Assembly (NCBI GenBank): GCA_000482145.1
Contig: AUXH01000437.1
Coordinates: 1 to 16,456 of the forward strand
Length of the DNA stretch: 16,456 bases
Origin: Strigomonas culicis
Taxonomy: Eukaryota > Euglenozoa > Kinetoplastea > Trypanosomatida > Trypanosomatidae
Direction of reading: 5' to 3'
The notes below the pieces were generated by a model. The model saw only the letters and a list, made by a program, of their open reading frames with translations, was not told the DNA's origin and ran no database searches. A program made the position numbers and the translations under genes. Positions 7,948 to 15,257 of this stretch are shown here, piece after piece (the stretch's first letter is position 1; each line of letters opens with the position of its first letter).

Positions 7948-8276
7948 TTCGGTAGGGATATGCCGCTACTCTTTTACTTTGTTTTGTTTTTTTACCGACC
8001 ACACTGTTTTCAAATCGACTTATACCCTTCTTTTTTTTTTCTGGAAAAGTGTGTGTGCTTTTTGTTTTTATTCCCATCTTGTGTTTTTGTGTGCTTTTCA
8101 TTCTTGACACGATGATCGAAAACGTTCTCGCGGGATTACGCGCGATTGGTATGTATACATGCTACTCACTCGGCTACTGCCGCACGAGACAAATTAAACG
8201 TATCTCGCTATCTCTCTCATTCACTCTAGAGGTAGGAAAAGTGTAAGAAGAAGAAAACTGCGCCATCCGTTGTGCC
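7948..8276 (+). other. T-rich intergenic spacer
   Basis: The spacer has several T-runs, including about ten T at 8031-8040. A short in-frame ATG stretch at 8112-8246 would encode 44 residues, but it runs across the predicted splice acceptor near 8229 and is unlikely to be translated as a unit. Confidence 0.6.
8199..8229 (+). promoter_or_regulatory. Predicted spliced-leader acceptor for the 8277 gene
   Basis: The tract CGTATCTCGCTATCTCTCTC continues to CACTCTAG with AG at 8228-8229; another AG follows at 8230-8231. A GAAGAAGAA element lies about 18 bases further on, and the ATG is 47 bases downstream. Confidence 0.5.
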
Positions 8277-8813
8277 ATGCCTGCGTCGCGGATGAAGACT
8301 TCACAGACTCTGGAAAAGCGCATCAAGGGGACCAACATTGTGGTCCAGAAAAGCGCCGCGGACGATATCAGCGACCCGTTTCTTGCGACGCTGAACACGA
8401 TCCAGCCGGACGACCAGACGGAGATCCTGTGGTGGAGCCGCACGCTGCGGCCAGAGCGCAACCTCATCCACCCCGCGGAGGCCTTCCTGCAGGGCATCAA
8501 GGAGCTGCGTCCCGCCCCGGTGTTCAACACCTTCGATGTGAAGAAGGCCAAGATGCGGCGCATGGTGAAGCAGGAGAGGGACCGCAAGACCTTCCTCGCG
8601 AGGCGCCAGGCCGCCGTGGCCCCCACTGCCGCGTACCGCGCCGCGATGAACCCGCACAAGCTGCAGCGCGGCTTCGGTGGTCAGAATGTGCAAGATGAGG
8701 AAATAAAAATGCTGGGAGCACCCAAGAAGAAGAATGCCAAGGAGAACAACAACAAGTTGTTCTTCAACAAGTGGAAGAAAGCGAAGGTACAGAGTATTGG
8801 CAAAGGGCTTTAG
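8277..8813 (+). CDS. Small basic Lys-rich protein of unknown function
   Basis: I do not recognise this 178-residue protein. It begins MPASRMKTSQ, with a second Met at position 6, and ends in a TAG. The middle (55-110) is relatively ordered and contains LRPERNLIHPAEAFLQGIKEL and a basic helix KKAKMRRMVKQERDRKTFLARR. The C-terminal third has several basic clusters (APKKKNAKENNNK and KWKKAKVQS), which look like nuclear or nucleolar localisation signals or an RNA-binding tail. There are no membrane segments and no Cys. Codon use matches the GC-rich neighbours for most of its length but shifts to more A-rich codons from about 8695 to the end. A nucleolar, ribosome-biogenesis or splicing-associated role would fit its composition, but this is inference only. 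Confidence 0.75.
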   Translation: MPASRMKTSQTLEKRIKGTNIVVQKSAADDISDPFLATLNTIQPDDQTEILWWSRTLRPERNLIHPAEAFLQGIKELRPAPVFNTFDVKKAKMRRMVKQERDRKTFLARRQAAVAPTAAYRAAMNPHKLQRGFGGQNVQDEEIKMLGAPKKKNAKENNNKLFFNKWKKAKVQSIGKGL

Positions 8814-9028
8814 GGAGACCCATCCAAAGCGATGGATCGCGTGAGAGTAAGAGTAAGGCGAAACCGTTTTAGCCAATCGAGCAAATCTAAGCGATTAATG
8901 ACTAACTATAGCAACTAAATGACAATACTGTAAAAAAAAAAAACTATGTCGAAGAAATGCATGTTATACTTTTGAGTATTGTGTGAAAAGGAAAAAAGAA
9001 AACCATCCGATCGTATCGTAACCGCCGT

Positions 9029-9056
9029 GCTTCTTTCTCCCTCTCTTTGTTTGAAG
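9029..9056 (+). promoter_or_regulatory. Predicted spliced-leader acceptor for the PhyH-like gene
   Basis: The tract CTTCTTTCTCCCTCTCTTTG leads to TTTGAAG with AG at 9055-9056. This gives a short 5' UTR of about 30 bases before the ATG at 9087. The codon at 9084 is GTG and not the start. Confidence 0.6.
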
Positions 9057-9086
9057 CAAAGCAAGTAGTCATCGACTGTCACCGTG

Positions 9087-10154
9087 ATGCGCTGCCTCAA
9101 AGCGTTGAGAGGGCTGCCGTTGGCAGCAGCATCCGCCATGCAGACGGCCTGCAGAAGAAAGTCGTACGTGCTCAAGTACCTCAGAGGACGGCTTCCGGAG
9201 GACTTGAAGGATGTGTCAGGCGCCCTCGGCTGTTTGTACGGCGCGTTGCCGGACGTGGATGAGTACAGTGCATTTGTGCTTCCGCTGCATGTGATAGAAG
9301 AGTACCACCAAATGGGGTTCGTGAAACTGCCGCGGCCCGTGCTCGATGCCCGGCAAGTGGATGTCCTCACAGACGAGGCGGAGCAGCTGGCCAACAACGT
9401 GGAGCATCACCCAAAACTAGAATACCTGTACGCGACCACGCTTGCCAACTTTACGGACGGTCCGCTGTTCAACTGTCAGGGGCAGTGGAGGGCATCGTGG
9501 GGCATGCATGATTTGGTGTACCTGCCGTATCTGACAGTGGCCGCTTCCCAGGCGCTTGGGAATGCGGCGGTGCACCTCTGGTACGATGAAGTGCTGATCA
9601 AGGCCGCCCGCGTCGGCCCTTGCATCCCATGGAGACAGAACTACGCTCTGTGGAGCAACAGCACAACGCCATCGGATAAGCACGTGTCGCTGTTTGTCGC
9701 GTTGGATCATTTGAATAAAGATAGAGGGGCGCCTTGCTTGGTCCCCGGAAGCCATCGGTGGCGCACCGATGCCGAAACGCTTCTTCACATCAACAACGCG
9801 GAAGGCGACACAGACGAGGCGCGGCAGCTGAACACGATCTGGTCCATCCTGCGAGAGGAGGAAACAGAGGTGTTAATGGATTCACCTCCGATGACGCTGG
9901 ACCTCCAACGCGGGGAGGCCGTTTTGATCCACCCGCTCACCCTGTACGCCACGCATGGGAATCGCTCCCTCGGCCCGGCCCGGAGTTGCGCGATTCACTT
10001 CGTCGGCGACGGTGCGCAATGTGTCCGGAACGGCCCGCTGCTTCCCAACACGACCCAGCTTTTTCAAGCCGGCCAAGCCGTCGGGGGGCCCTTTTTCCCT
10101 ACCGTTTTTGACCCTGCGGTCGTAGAGGGTCTGCCGCTTCTTAACCAGAATTAA
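9087..10154 (+). CDS. Phytanoyl-CoA dioxygenase (PhyH) fold protein with the iron triad replaced
   Basis: The 355-residue product has the PhyH layout of the Fe(II)/2-oxoglutarate dioxygenases. The core beta-strand block reads PWRQNYALW (181-189), VSLFVALDHLNKDRGAPCLVPGSHRW (about 200-225), then GEAVLIHPL (276-284) and THGNRS (289-294), with a following Arg (R299) suited to 2-oxoglutarate. In active members the first block is HxD and the late block has a His five residues before the conserved Asn. Here these positions are Arg183, Asn185 and Tyr287, so all three iron ligands appear lost while the surrounding fold signature, including VPGSHRW, is well kept. The frame is intact with no stops, so it is not a decayed gene. 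The N-terminus (about 1-35) is basic and Ala/Leu-rich and could target mitochondria. I expect a non-enzymatic, ligand-binding or scaffolding role, or a dioxygenase using unusual metal ligands. Confidence 0.82.
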   Translation: MRCLKALRGLPLAAASAMQTACRRKSYVLKYLRGRLPEDLKDVSGALGCLYGALPDVDEYSAFVLPLHVIEEYHQMGFVKLPRPVLDARQVDVLTDEAEQLANNVEHHPKLEYLYATTLANFTDGPLFNCQGQWRASWGMHDLVYLPYLTVAASQALGNAAVHLWYDEVLIKAARVGPCIPWRQNYALWSNSTTPSDKHVSLFVALDHLNKDRGAPCLVPGSHRWRTDAETLLHINNAEGDTDEARQLNTIWSILREEETEVLMDSPPMTLDLQRGEAVLIHPLTLYATHGNRSLGPARSCAIHFVGDGAQCVRNGPLLPNTTQLFQAGQAVGGPFFPTVFDPAVVEGLPLLNQN

Positions 10155-10299
10155 CAGTACATCACAGTTCCCAACTTCCTCTAAGGAAAAAGAAAGCAGA
10201 ACAAAAAGGCAGTAACCTTTATACCATTGTGTGTTGCATACTCGCCTTGCTCCCATACTTTTGCCAGTGCTCCATCCTAGCTCGCCTCCAATTCTCGCC

Positions 10300-10333
10300 T
10301 CTCAATCTTCCTTCTTTTTTTTTTCACACCAAG
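10300..10333 (+). promoter_or_regulatory. Splice-acceptor-like tract with no convincing gene after it
   Basis: The pyrimidine run CTTCCTTCTTTTTTTTTTCA is followed by CACCAAG, with AG at 10332-10333. It looks as good as the acceptors of real genes in this window. The first ATG downstream, at 10363, opens only a 64-codon Pro-rich frame. It may serve a non-coding or vestigial transcript. Confidence 0.35.
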
Positions 10334-11581
10334 GACGAACCGAGGTCAGGACAGCTGGAATCATGGGCCCCCACGCCCCCCCCCCTCCCTTCACCTCGGC
10401 GCCAGCCCTCCCACCCCCCTCACTCCCGACCGACGTCAGAGCGTCCTCTGGGGGGCCCCTGAGCCACAGCCAAAGGGACAGAGGACCGCCCCCACACCAG
10501 CCGAACCCCCCGCACCCCCCCCTCCCCAACAGCACAGAAGCGGCGGCACGCCAATAAAAGAGTGAAAAAGAGCGAGTCACAAACGAACACCATTGCACAC
10601 CAGCGGCCGCCGTCGTTAATGGTCAATTGCCAAAAGACCCCGAAGAGCGCCCAGCACCCACCCGCGCGTCGCACCCATACCTCCCACGCCAAAGGGCAGG
10701 ACCCGACAGCAGGGCAGCGAGCGCCGCCCACAACCACACGAGCCCAACGCGGAAGCAGCCAACGCGCACCCCAGCCCCCCCCCCGCAAGCTCGGCACATT
10801 TGCCCACCATGAAAAGCCCCGCCACAGACCCTTTGAGCGCGGGGATGGAATTAATAAAACAAAGAACCGACCCGCTTTGAATACGGTGCGGCGGGGGCGG
10901 GGCGCCCCGCACCACCAACGGGCAAAAGTGGACGAAGCAGAACCAAAGACATGGCCCCAAACAAGAAGAATAGAGTGGAGAGCCAGGCGAGCTTCGAACG
11001 AAAAAAAAGGGGGGCTTTGGGGAAAGGCTGCGCACAGAATACTTGGCTTACTGGATCCCCCCACCCCTCCCGCCCACGCGAACGTGCCAGAAAACGATAA
11101 ATCAAGGAGCCAACAACCCCCCCCCCGTTGGTTATTCTTATGCCTATGAGGTGTTGCGTTTCGGTGTGGGCACAAAACGAACAGGATGGTGGCGGGGACC
11201 GACCCCCCAAACAAACAAAAAAAAGCTGCCAATGCCCGCAAAGGGCAGGGCGCGCCCCTGGAAACCGCGGGCCGCCCCTTTAAAAACACCACAAGCACAT
11301 TCATCACCGGAGCCCCTGGAAAAAAGGGAATCGATAGAAAGGGCGACGGGTACAATAAACGAAAAATACGAGCTGCCCCCCAGGGTGCGGTGCTTATCTT
11401 CAAAAGTAGTTCTTTTTTCCCTCTTCTTCTCCAACGAAAAATGTTGCTTTTCTTCTTGCTGTGTGGCATCCATGTCGCCCGCCCCTGCGCAAAATAAGGG
11501 TGGTGGTTCTTTCGCGTTGAGAAGCAACGGGGCTCATCGCGTGAGATACAATGTGAAAACATACAGTTTTTGAATGTATAC

Positions 11582-11598
11582 CGCGCCCCCCGGGCGCG
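11582..11598. repeat. GC-rich inverted repeat at the composition switch
   Basis: CGCGCCC and GGGCGCG form a perfect 7-bp stem around a CCC loop. It lies at the point where the + strand changes from A/C-rich to G/T-rich. It is a short structure and could be coincidental. Confidence 0.6.
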
Positions 11599-11837
11599 CT
11601 AATAGTAAACGCACTCGCTTGAAAGGAATTAAACGCATTAAGTGCATCGGGATCTTCATGATTCCTTTTTCCTGAGCAGAACATTTTGCTTAATTCCTGG
11701 TTCCTCAAAAAAGCCCCTTTTGTCATGGTTCAAAACGGGTGGTGAGAGTGCTATTAAATATGGGTCCTTTTTTCTCTTCGGGGCGCTAGCGGGCGTCATT
11801 TTTGTTACCGAGTGACAACCGCTGTTGCCCCGGTGGA

Positions 11838-11863
11838 GGGCGGGGGGTGGGGGGGGCGTGGGG
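11838..11863 (+). other. Candidate G-quadruplex on the + strand
   Basis: Four G-tracts of 3, 6, 8 and 4 bases are separated by spacers of 1, 1 and 3 bases, which satisfies the usual quadruplex pattern. It is in the G/T-rich half of the large spacer. Confidence 0.55.
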
Positions 11864-12078
11864 AAAACCAGCGTGCCGCGCGCTGGCCTGTGGGGGTTGG
11901 GACGCCCCTTCTTTTTCTGAAACGGCCAGGGTCTTCCGGCACCAGCGCCCACGCCCCAGAGCACGAATGTAGAACCCCCAGCCAAAAAGGAAGAAGGGGC
12001 GGCGAAAAAGAAGTGACGAAGCAAAATGTTACAAATGTATACTCTAGTGCTTTTTGCTCCCTTTTTTACTGACCGCGC

Positions 12079-12098
12079 GGGGCGCGGGGGGGGGGGGG
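12079..12098 (+). other. G-rich tract with a 13-base G run
   Basis: G4, then CGC, then thirteen consecutive G (12086-12098). This may form quadruplex structures and is also a place where sequencing length errors are likely. Confidence 0.5.
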
Positions 12099-12721
12099 TT
12101 AATTCCCACTTTGTTTTGAAGTGGGTGTGGCTCCTTCCTGACCCCACGAGCCACTGGACGTGCCGCTTATGTATGTGGCGAAACGCGCCGTTGTTCATTT
12201 CGGCGCCCCCCACCCCGCTTAAGAGAATTCAAGTTTCTTGTCAGCAATGGGGTTTTCCATTTATTGATGAAGGGGGTGGGGGCGCGTTGTTGAAATGGGG
12301 TGGGTTTTGACTTGTTGGTTTTGCGCGCGTCGTCGGCACCTTATTGTTTTTTTTTCCGTTTTTGATGGCGCTGCCCTGCGCGGTCTTTTTTTCGTTGCGG
12401 CGGCGGGCTTTTTTAAAAAGGGTGGGGCCCTGTCTCGTTGCGCGGGGCCGGCGGCCGCCCACCTCGTCGGCGGGGGGCCCGCTTTGGCTACCGCGGTTGG
12501 GCATTGTTGGCCGCGGTTGCTTTTCTGTCATCTAGGTGTGGTCCCCCTTTTTTACTTAATTCTGTCTTGGGGGCTATCGTGGTGGTTTGGCGTCAGTGTT
12601 TTTTCTTTCTTTCTACAAGGCTCTCTTTCTTTTGTGATAAAAGAGTTTGGGCGAAAAAACGTTCACTTTTTTTTTTGATTTGCTTGTTGTTTTTCGGTTG
12701 CTGTGGTTGTTGTTTCCTGTC

Positions 12722-12802
12722 AATTCTCTACTCTTCTTTTTTTCTTTCTGTTCTTCTTGGGTTTTATCCAATTCTCTTTCGTATGTACATGACTTGCTTT
12801 AG
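12722..12802 (+). promoter_or_regulatory. Predicted spliced-leader acceptor for the LCMT gene
   Basis: A T/C-rich tract (including TTCTTTTTTTCTTTCTGTTC) is followed by GCTTTAG with AG at 12801-12802. No ATG lies between this AG and 12863, so the first start codon in the mature mRNA is the predicted one. A second T-rich run just before the ATG contains no usable AG. Confidence 0.5.
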
Positions 12803-12862
12803 GAGTTGAAGCACAACAAGAACAACAAAAGTCATTTTTTTCTTTTTTTTTGCAATACTGCC

Positions 12863-13774
12863 ATGGCTTTGCAAAAGACAGCTCGTTCCGCATGCTCGCG
12901 GAAAGTGCACTGTGTTGCTAAGAAGTACTTGGAGGATCCCTTTGCGTCTTTTTTTGCTCAAGATAACACGATTGTCAACAGTCCTCTTATGAATCGCGGC
13001 ACATGGCTGCGGACAGTCGCCATCCAGAACTGTGTCACTTCGTTTTACAAGCAGTGCGGCGGAGTGCCGATTCAAGTCATTAGCTTCGGGGCCGGCGTTG
13101 ATACCTTGTATTTTCGGTTACGGAAGGAAAACCCTAATCTAAAACTGGCCAAATTTGTAGAGCTGGATTTTGCAGATTTGGTGCGAGAAAAAGAGCTCAT
13201 TATTAAGAAAAATAGTATCTTTTCATCTTGCATCGGAGATGACGATAATTACGCTTTGCTGCCGTGTGACCTGCGAAAGCCAGAAGCGATCACTGCATTG
13301 CTGAAAAAACACGTTACACCTGGTATTCCCACTATCCTCCTTGCGGAGATGGTTTTTGTGTATATCGAGGCTTCAATCACGACAGAGTTGCTTCGCCAAA
13401 CACTGGAGAATGTATTGGAGGGAGATCGTACTCCAGTCGAATTTATCTCTTATGATGCTATGCAGCCAAGTGACCGTTTTGGACAAATGATGGTGGACAA
13501 CCTGGACGCTATTGGTGCCAGTCTGAAGGGCATCCACGATTTACCGACCACTGAGGCACATGAGGCACGCGCAAAAGAGGTTGGCTTTAGCCATGTGAAG
13601 GCTTTCTCAATGAAGAAGCTGTACCTTTTGGTTCCTACGGAACAACAGCGGTGGATGAACAAGCTAGAAATGATCGACGACTGGGATGAGTGGAATTTAG
13701 TTCATGAGCATTACTGTTTCGTCATTGCAACGACCGCAAATGTGGAACTGCCACAAATATTTGAATCTAGCTAG
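12863..13774 (+). CDS. LCMT1: Leucine carboxyl methyltransferase (PP2A methyltransferase, LCMT1/PPM1 type)
   Basis: The 303-residue product matches the leucine carboxyl methyltransferase family, which uses S-adenosylmethionine to methylate the C-terminal leucine carboxylate of the PP2A catalytic subunit and so controls B-subunit binding. Landmarks in order are NRG (44-46), the SAM-binding loop SFGAGVDTLYFRL (74-86), the acidic strand end VELDF (99-103), CDLR (135-138) with its Asp, LLAEMVFVYI (159-168), SDRFGQMMVDNL (203-214), RAKEVGF (236-242) and HYCFVIATTA (283-292). Length fits the family. The start at 12863 is the first ATG after the predicted acceptor; the frame is open further upstream only through spacer. 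It sits first in the right-hand array, and its codons are much more A/T-ending than those of the left-hand genes. The protein should be cytosolic. Confidence 0.88.
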   Translation: MALQKTARSACSRKVHCVAKKYLEDPFASFFAQDNTIVNSPLMNRGTWLRTVAIQNCVTSFYKQCGGVPIQVISFGAGVDTLYFRLRKENPNLKLAKFVELDFADLVREKELIIKKNSIFSSCIGDDDNYALLPCDLRKPEAITALLKKHVTPGIPTILLAEMVFVYIEASITTELLRQTLENVLEGDRTPVEFISYDAMQPSDRFGQMMVDNLDAIGASLKGIHDLPTTEAHEARAKEVGFSHVKAFSMKKLYLLVPTEQQRWMNKLEMIDDWDEWNLVHEHYCFVIATTANVELPQIFESS

Positions 13775-14157
13775 TGAACATACCTGTGTGCACGTTGAAA
13801 GGAAAAAAAAAATAGAATTAAAAAAATACAGTAAAAATTGAATTAGTTCTTAGATACGAACAATATCGACAAAAAAATGTTGTGAACAGTAGAAAATACT
13901 GTTTAAAACACTTTCTTTTCTTTGTATCGTTCATTAACTCAGATAAATAAGAATAAAAACTGTATATTTGAATTTTTGTATGATATACTTCACTTTTCTC
14001 TTTCATACTCACTTACAGTGAATGGTATCCACTTACATTTCTTCCTTTTTTCCTCTTTCTATTTTCAACATCTATCGAGTAAATACTATTTACCTCTTCC
14101 GTATACTTATTTTTCAGCGCGCCAACAGGCAAGCTCCACTTTTTTTTTTCTAACCAA
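13775..14157 (+). other. A/T-rich intergenic spacer
   Basis: The first half is A-rich with several A-runs and no gene. The second half turns T/C-rich and leads to the acceptor for the TPR gene. I see no RNA gene in it. Confidence 0.6.
14036..14117 (+). promoter_or_regulatory. Predicted spliced-leader acceptor for the TPR gene
   Basis: T/C-rich tracts (CTTCCTTTTTTCCTCTTTCT and CCTCTTCCG) precede ATTTTTCAG, with AG at 14116-14117. The ATG at 14158 follows after a 40-base 5' UTR. Confidence 0.55.
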
Positions 14158-14931
14158 ATGGAAGCATTAAAAACGAAGGGTAATGATGCTTTCAAGGCAA
14201 AGAAGTACCAAGAGGCGATCGATTGGTATACGAAGGCAATTGCCATTGACCCTAATGCGGAGTCCACCGGTGCTATCTACTCCAACCGTGCTGCCAGCTG
14301 GCAGGGTCTGAATAACTTCCAGAAGGCGGTCGATGATTCTGAGCTGTGCATCAAAGTTCGTCCCGACTGGCTGAAGGGTTATTTCCGCAAAGGTGTTGCG
14401 TTGCAGAGCTTGAACAAGATCGATGATGCGCAGAAGGCATTTCAAGGTGCGCTCAAGGTGGAACCGAACAACCAAGAAGTGATGGAGAAGCTTCAGGTGC
14501 TTAACAATCTTATCCGGACGCGCAACGAGAAGACAACACCCGCCTCATGCACGACAGCCGACATGGCGAAGAATGTGGGCAACTCTCTCTTCGGCAACGG
14601 CAGCTACGAGCAAGCAGCGCGCTTCTACACTCGTGCCTTGGAACTTCATAAGGAGAACACCCCCGAGAAGGCTAATTATTATGCCAACCGCGCAGCGTGC
14701 TATCAGCAGACACATATGTATAATCAGATGGTCGATGATTGCACCGCTGCTCTGGCGCTGGATGACAAGCATGTGAAGGCGTACATGCGTCGTGCCATTG
14801 CCTTTGAAGGTATGGAGAAGTGGCAGAAGGCGCTGGACGACTACAACGTTGCAAAGCAACTGGCTCCTGGCTTGAGCAACATCTCCCAAGGAATTTTACG
14901 CTGCCAGCGCGCGCTTCGTTCCAAAGCTTAA
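14158..14931 (+). CDS. TPR co-chaperone with two carboxylate-clamp domains
   Basis: The 257-residue product consists of two three-repeat TPR modules, about 1-117 and 134-254, with a short linker. Each module holds the five clamp residues that bind the C-terminal EEVD of Hsp70 or Hsp90: Lys5, Asn9, Asn43, Lys73 and Arg77 in the first, and Lys138, Asn142, Asn177, Lys207 and Arg211 in the second. Typical strings are KGNDAFKAKKY, YSNRAASW and KGYFRKGVAL, then VGNSLFGNGSY, YANRAACY and KAYMRRAIAF. There is no Sti1-type DP domain, signal peptide or transmembrane helix, so it is not full-length STI1/HOP. The layout recalls TOMM34-like or SPAG1/RPAP3-like adaptors, which bridge two chaperones. I infer a cytosolic adaptor able to hold Hsp70 and Hsp90 at once. 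The specific orthologue is not clear. Confidence 0.85.
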   Translation: MEALKTKGNDAFKAKKYQEAIDWYTKAIAIDPNAESTGAIYSNRAASWQGLNNFQKAVDDSELCIKVRPDWLKGYFRKGVALQSLNKIDDAQKAFQGALKVEPNNQEVMEKLQVLNNLIRTRNEKTTPASCTTADMAKNVGNSLFGNGSYEQAARFYTRALELHKENTPEKANYYANRAACYQQTHMYNQMVDDCTAALALDDKHVKAYMRRAIAFEGMEKWQKALDDYNVAKQLAPGLSNISQGILRCQRALRSKA

Positions 14932-15257
14932 TAGACAAATATTATTTATTAATCCTTTTCTATACTCAATTTATACAAGTGGTATTATCGTTTTCTTTAT
15001 CTAGTTGCACATCATCAATCGTTGATATCGGACTTTTTTGCTCCTTTCTCCCTTACAATACTATACTTCTCTCAACACTTCTTTCTCCTCTCCTTTCTCC
15101 TCTCCTTTCTGGCCCCTTCACAGCATTTTGGGTTTTCTTCTTCCCTTTGTACATCCTTTTATGTATATGTATATATATTTGCCATCAACTTTTTCACGTT
15201 TTTTTTCTTAGTTTTTCTTCATCACCATATCAACTGGCAGCTACAATATTTGCATTA
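14932..15257 (+). other. T/C-rich intergenic spacer with a 12-base tandem repeat
   Basis: Two and a half copies of TTTCTCCTCTCC lie at 15082-15110. Further T-rich sequence leads to the acceptor of the phospholipase gene. No gene is apparent. Confidence 0.65.
15189..15240 (+). promoter_or_regulatory. Predicted spliced-leader acceptor for the PI-PLC gene
   Basis: T-rich tracts (about 15189-15224) are followed by AACTGGCAG with AG at 15239-15240; another AG lies at 15210-15211. The first leaves an 17-base leader before the ATG at 15258. Confidence 0.5.

Larger units (their letters stand above)
10155..12862. other. Large gene-free region with a strand-composition switch, candidate transcription-unit boundary
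   Basis: This 2.7 kb spacer, the longest here, has no convincing gene. From about 10330 to 11560 the + strand is A/C-rich and poor in T; I count A16 C26 G13 T5 in 10621-10680. From about 11780 to 12790 it is G/T-rich and poor in A; I count A3 C11 G16 T30 in 12301-12360. Long C-tracts lie on the left (C10 at 10775 and at 11117) and G-tracts on the right (G8 at 11849, G13 at 12086). Many long ORFs on both strands are by-products of this bias. GT-rich tracts are known to promote directional Pol II initiation in T. brucei, and skew reversals mark strand-switch regions and origins. Here the flanking genes are on the same strand, so a head-to-tail boundary between polycistronic units is the best guess. 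Confidence 0.5.

Noticed and set aside
8112..8246. A 44-codon ORF before the 8277 gene
   Set aside because: It crosses the predicted splice acceptor and would not be intact in the mature mRNA.
10971..11050. A tRNA-like GTTCGAAGC string on the - strand
   Set aside because: No matching acceptor, D-arm or anticodon arm could be fitted around it.
10420..11562. A 380-codon open frame on the - strand in the large spacer, Trp/Gly/Ser/Phe-rich
   Set aside because: The composition simply reflects GT-rich sequence on that strand, several other frames are open over the same stretch, and no domain or codon periodicity is seen.
11812..12809. Open frames on the + strand in the G/T-rich half
   Set aside because: They are rich in Gly, Phe, Val and Trp from homopolymer runs, overlap each other in different frames and show no family motif.
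10155..12862. A large inverted duplication as the cause of the mirrored composition
   Set aside because: I compared stretches of the right half, reverse-complemented, with the left half and saw no sequence similarity, only shared composition.
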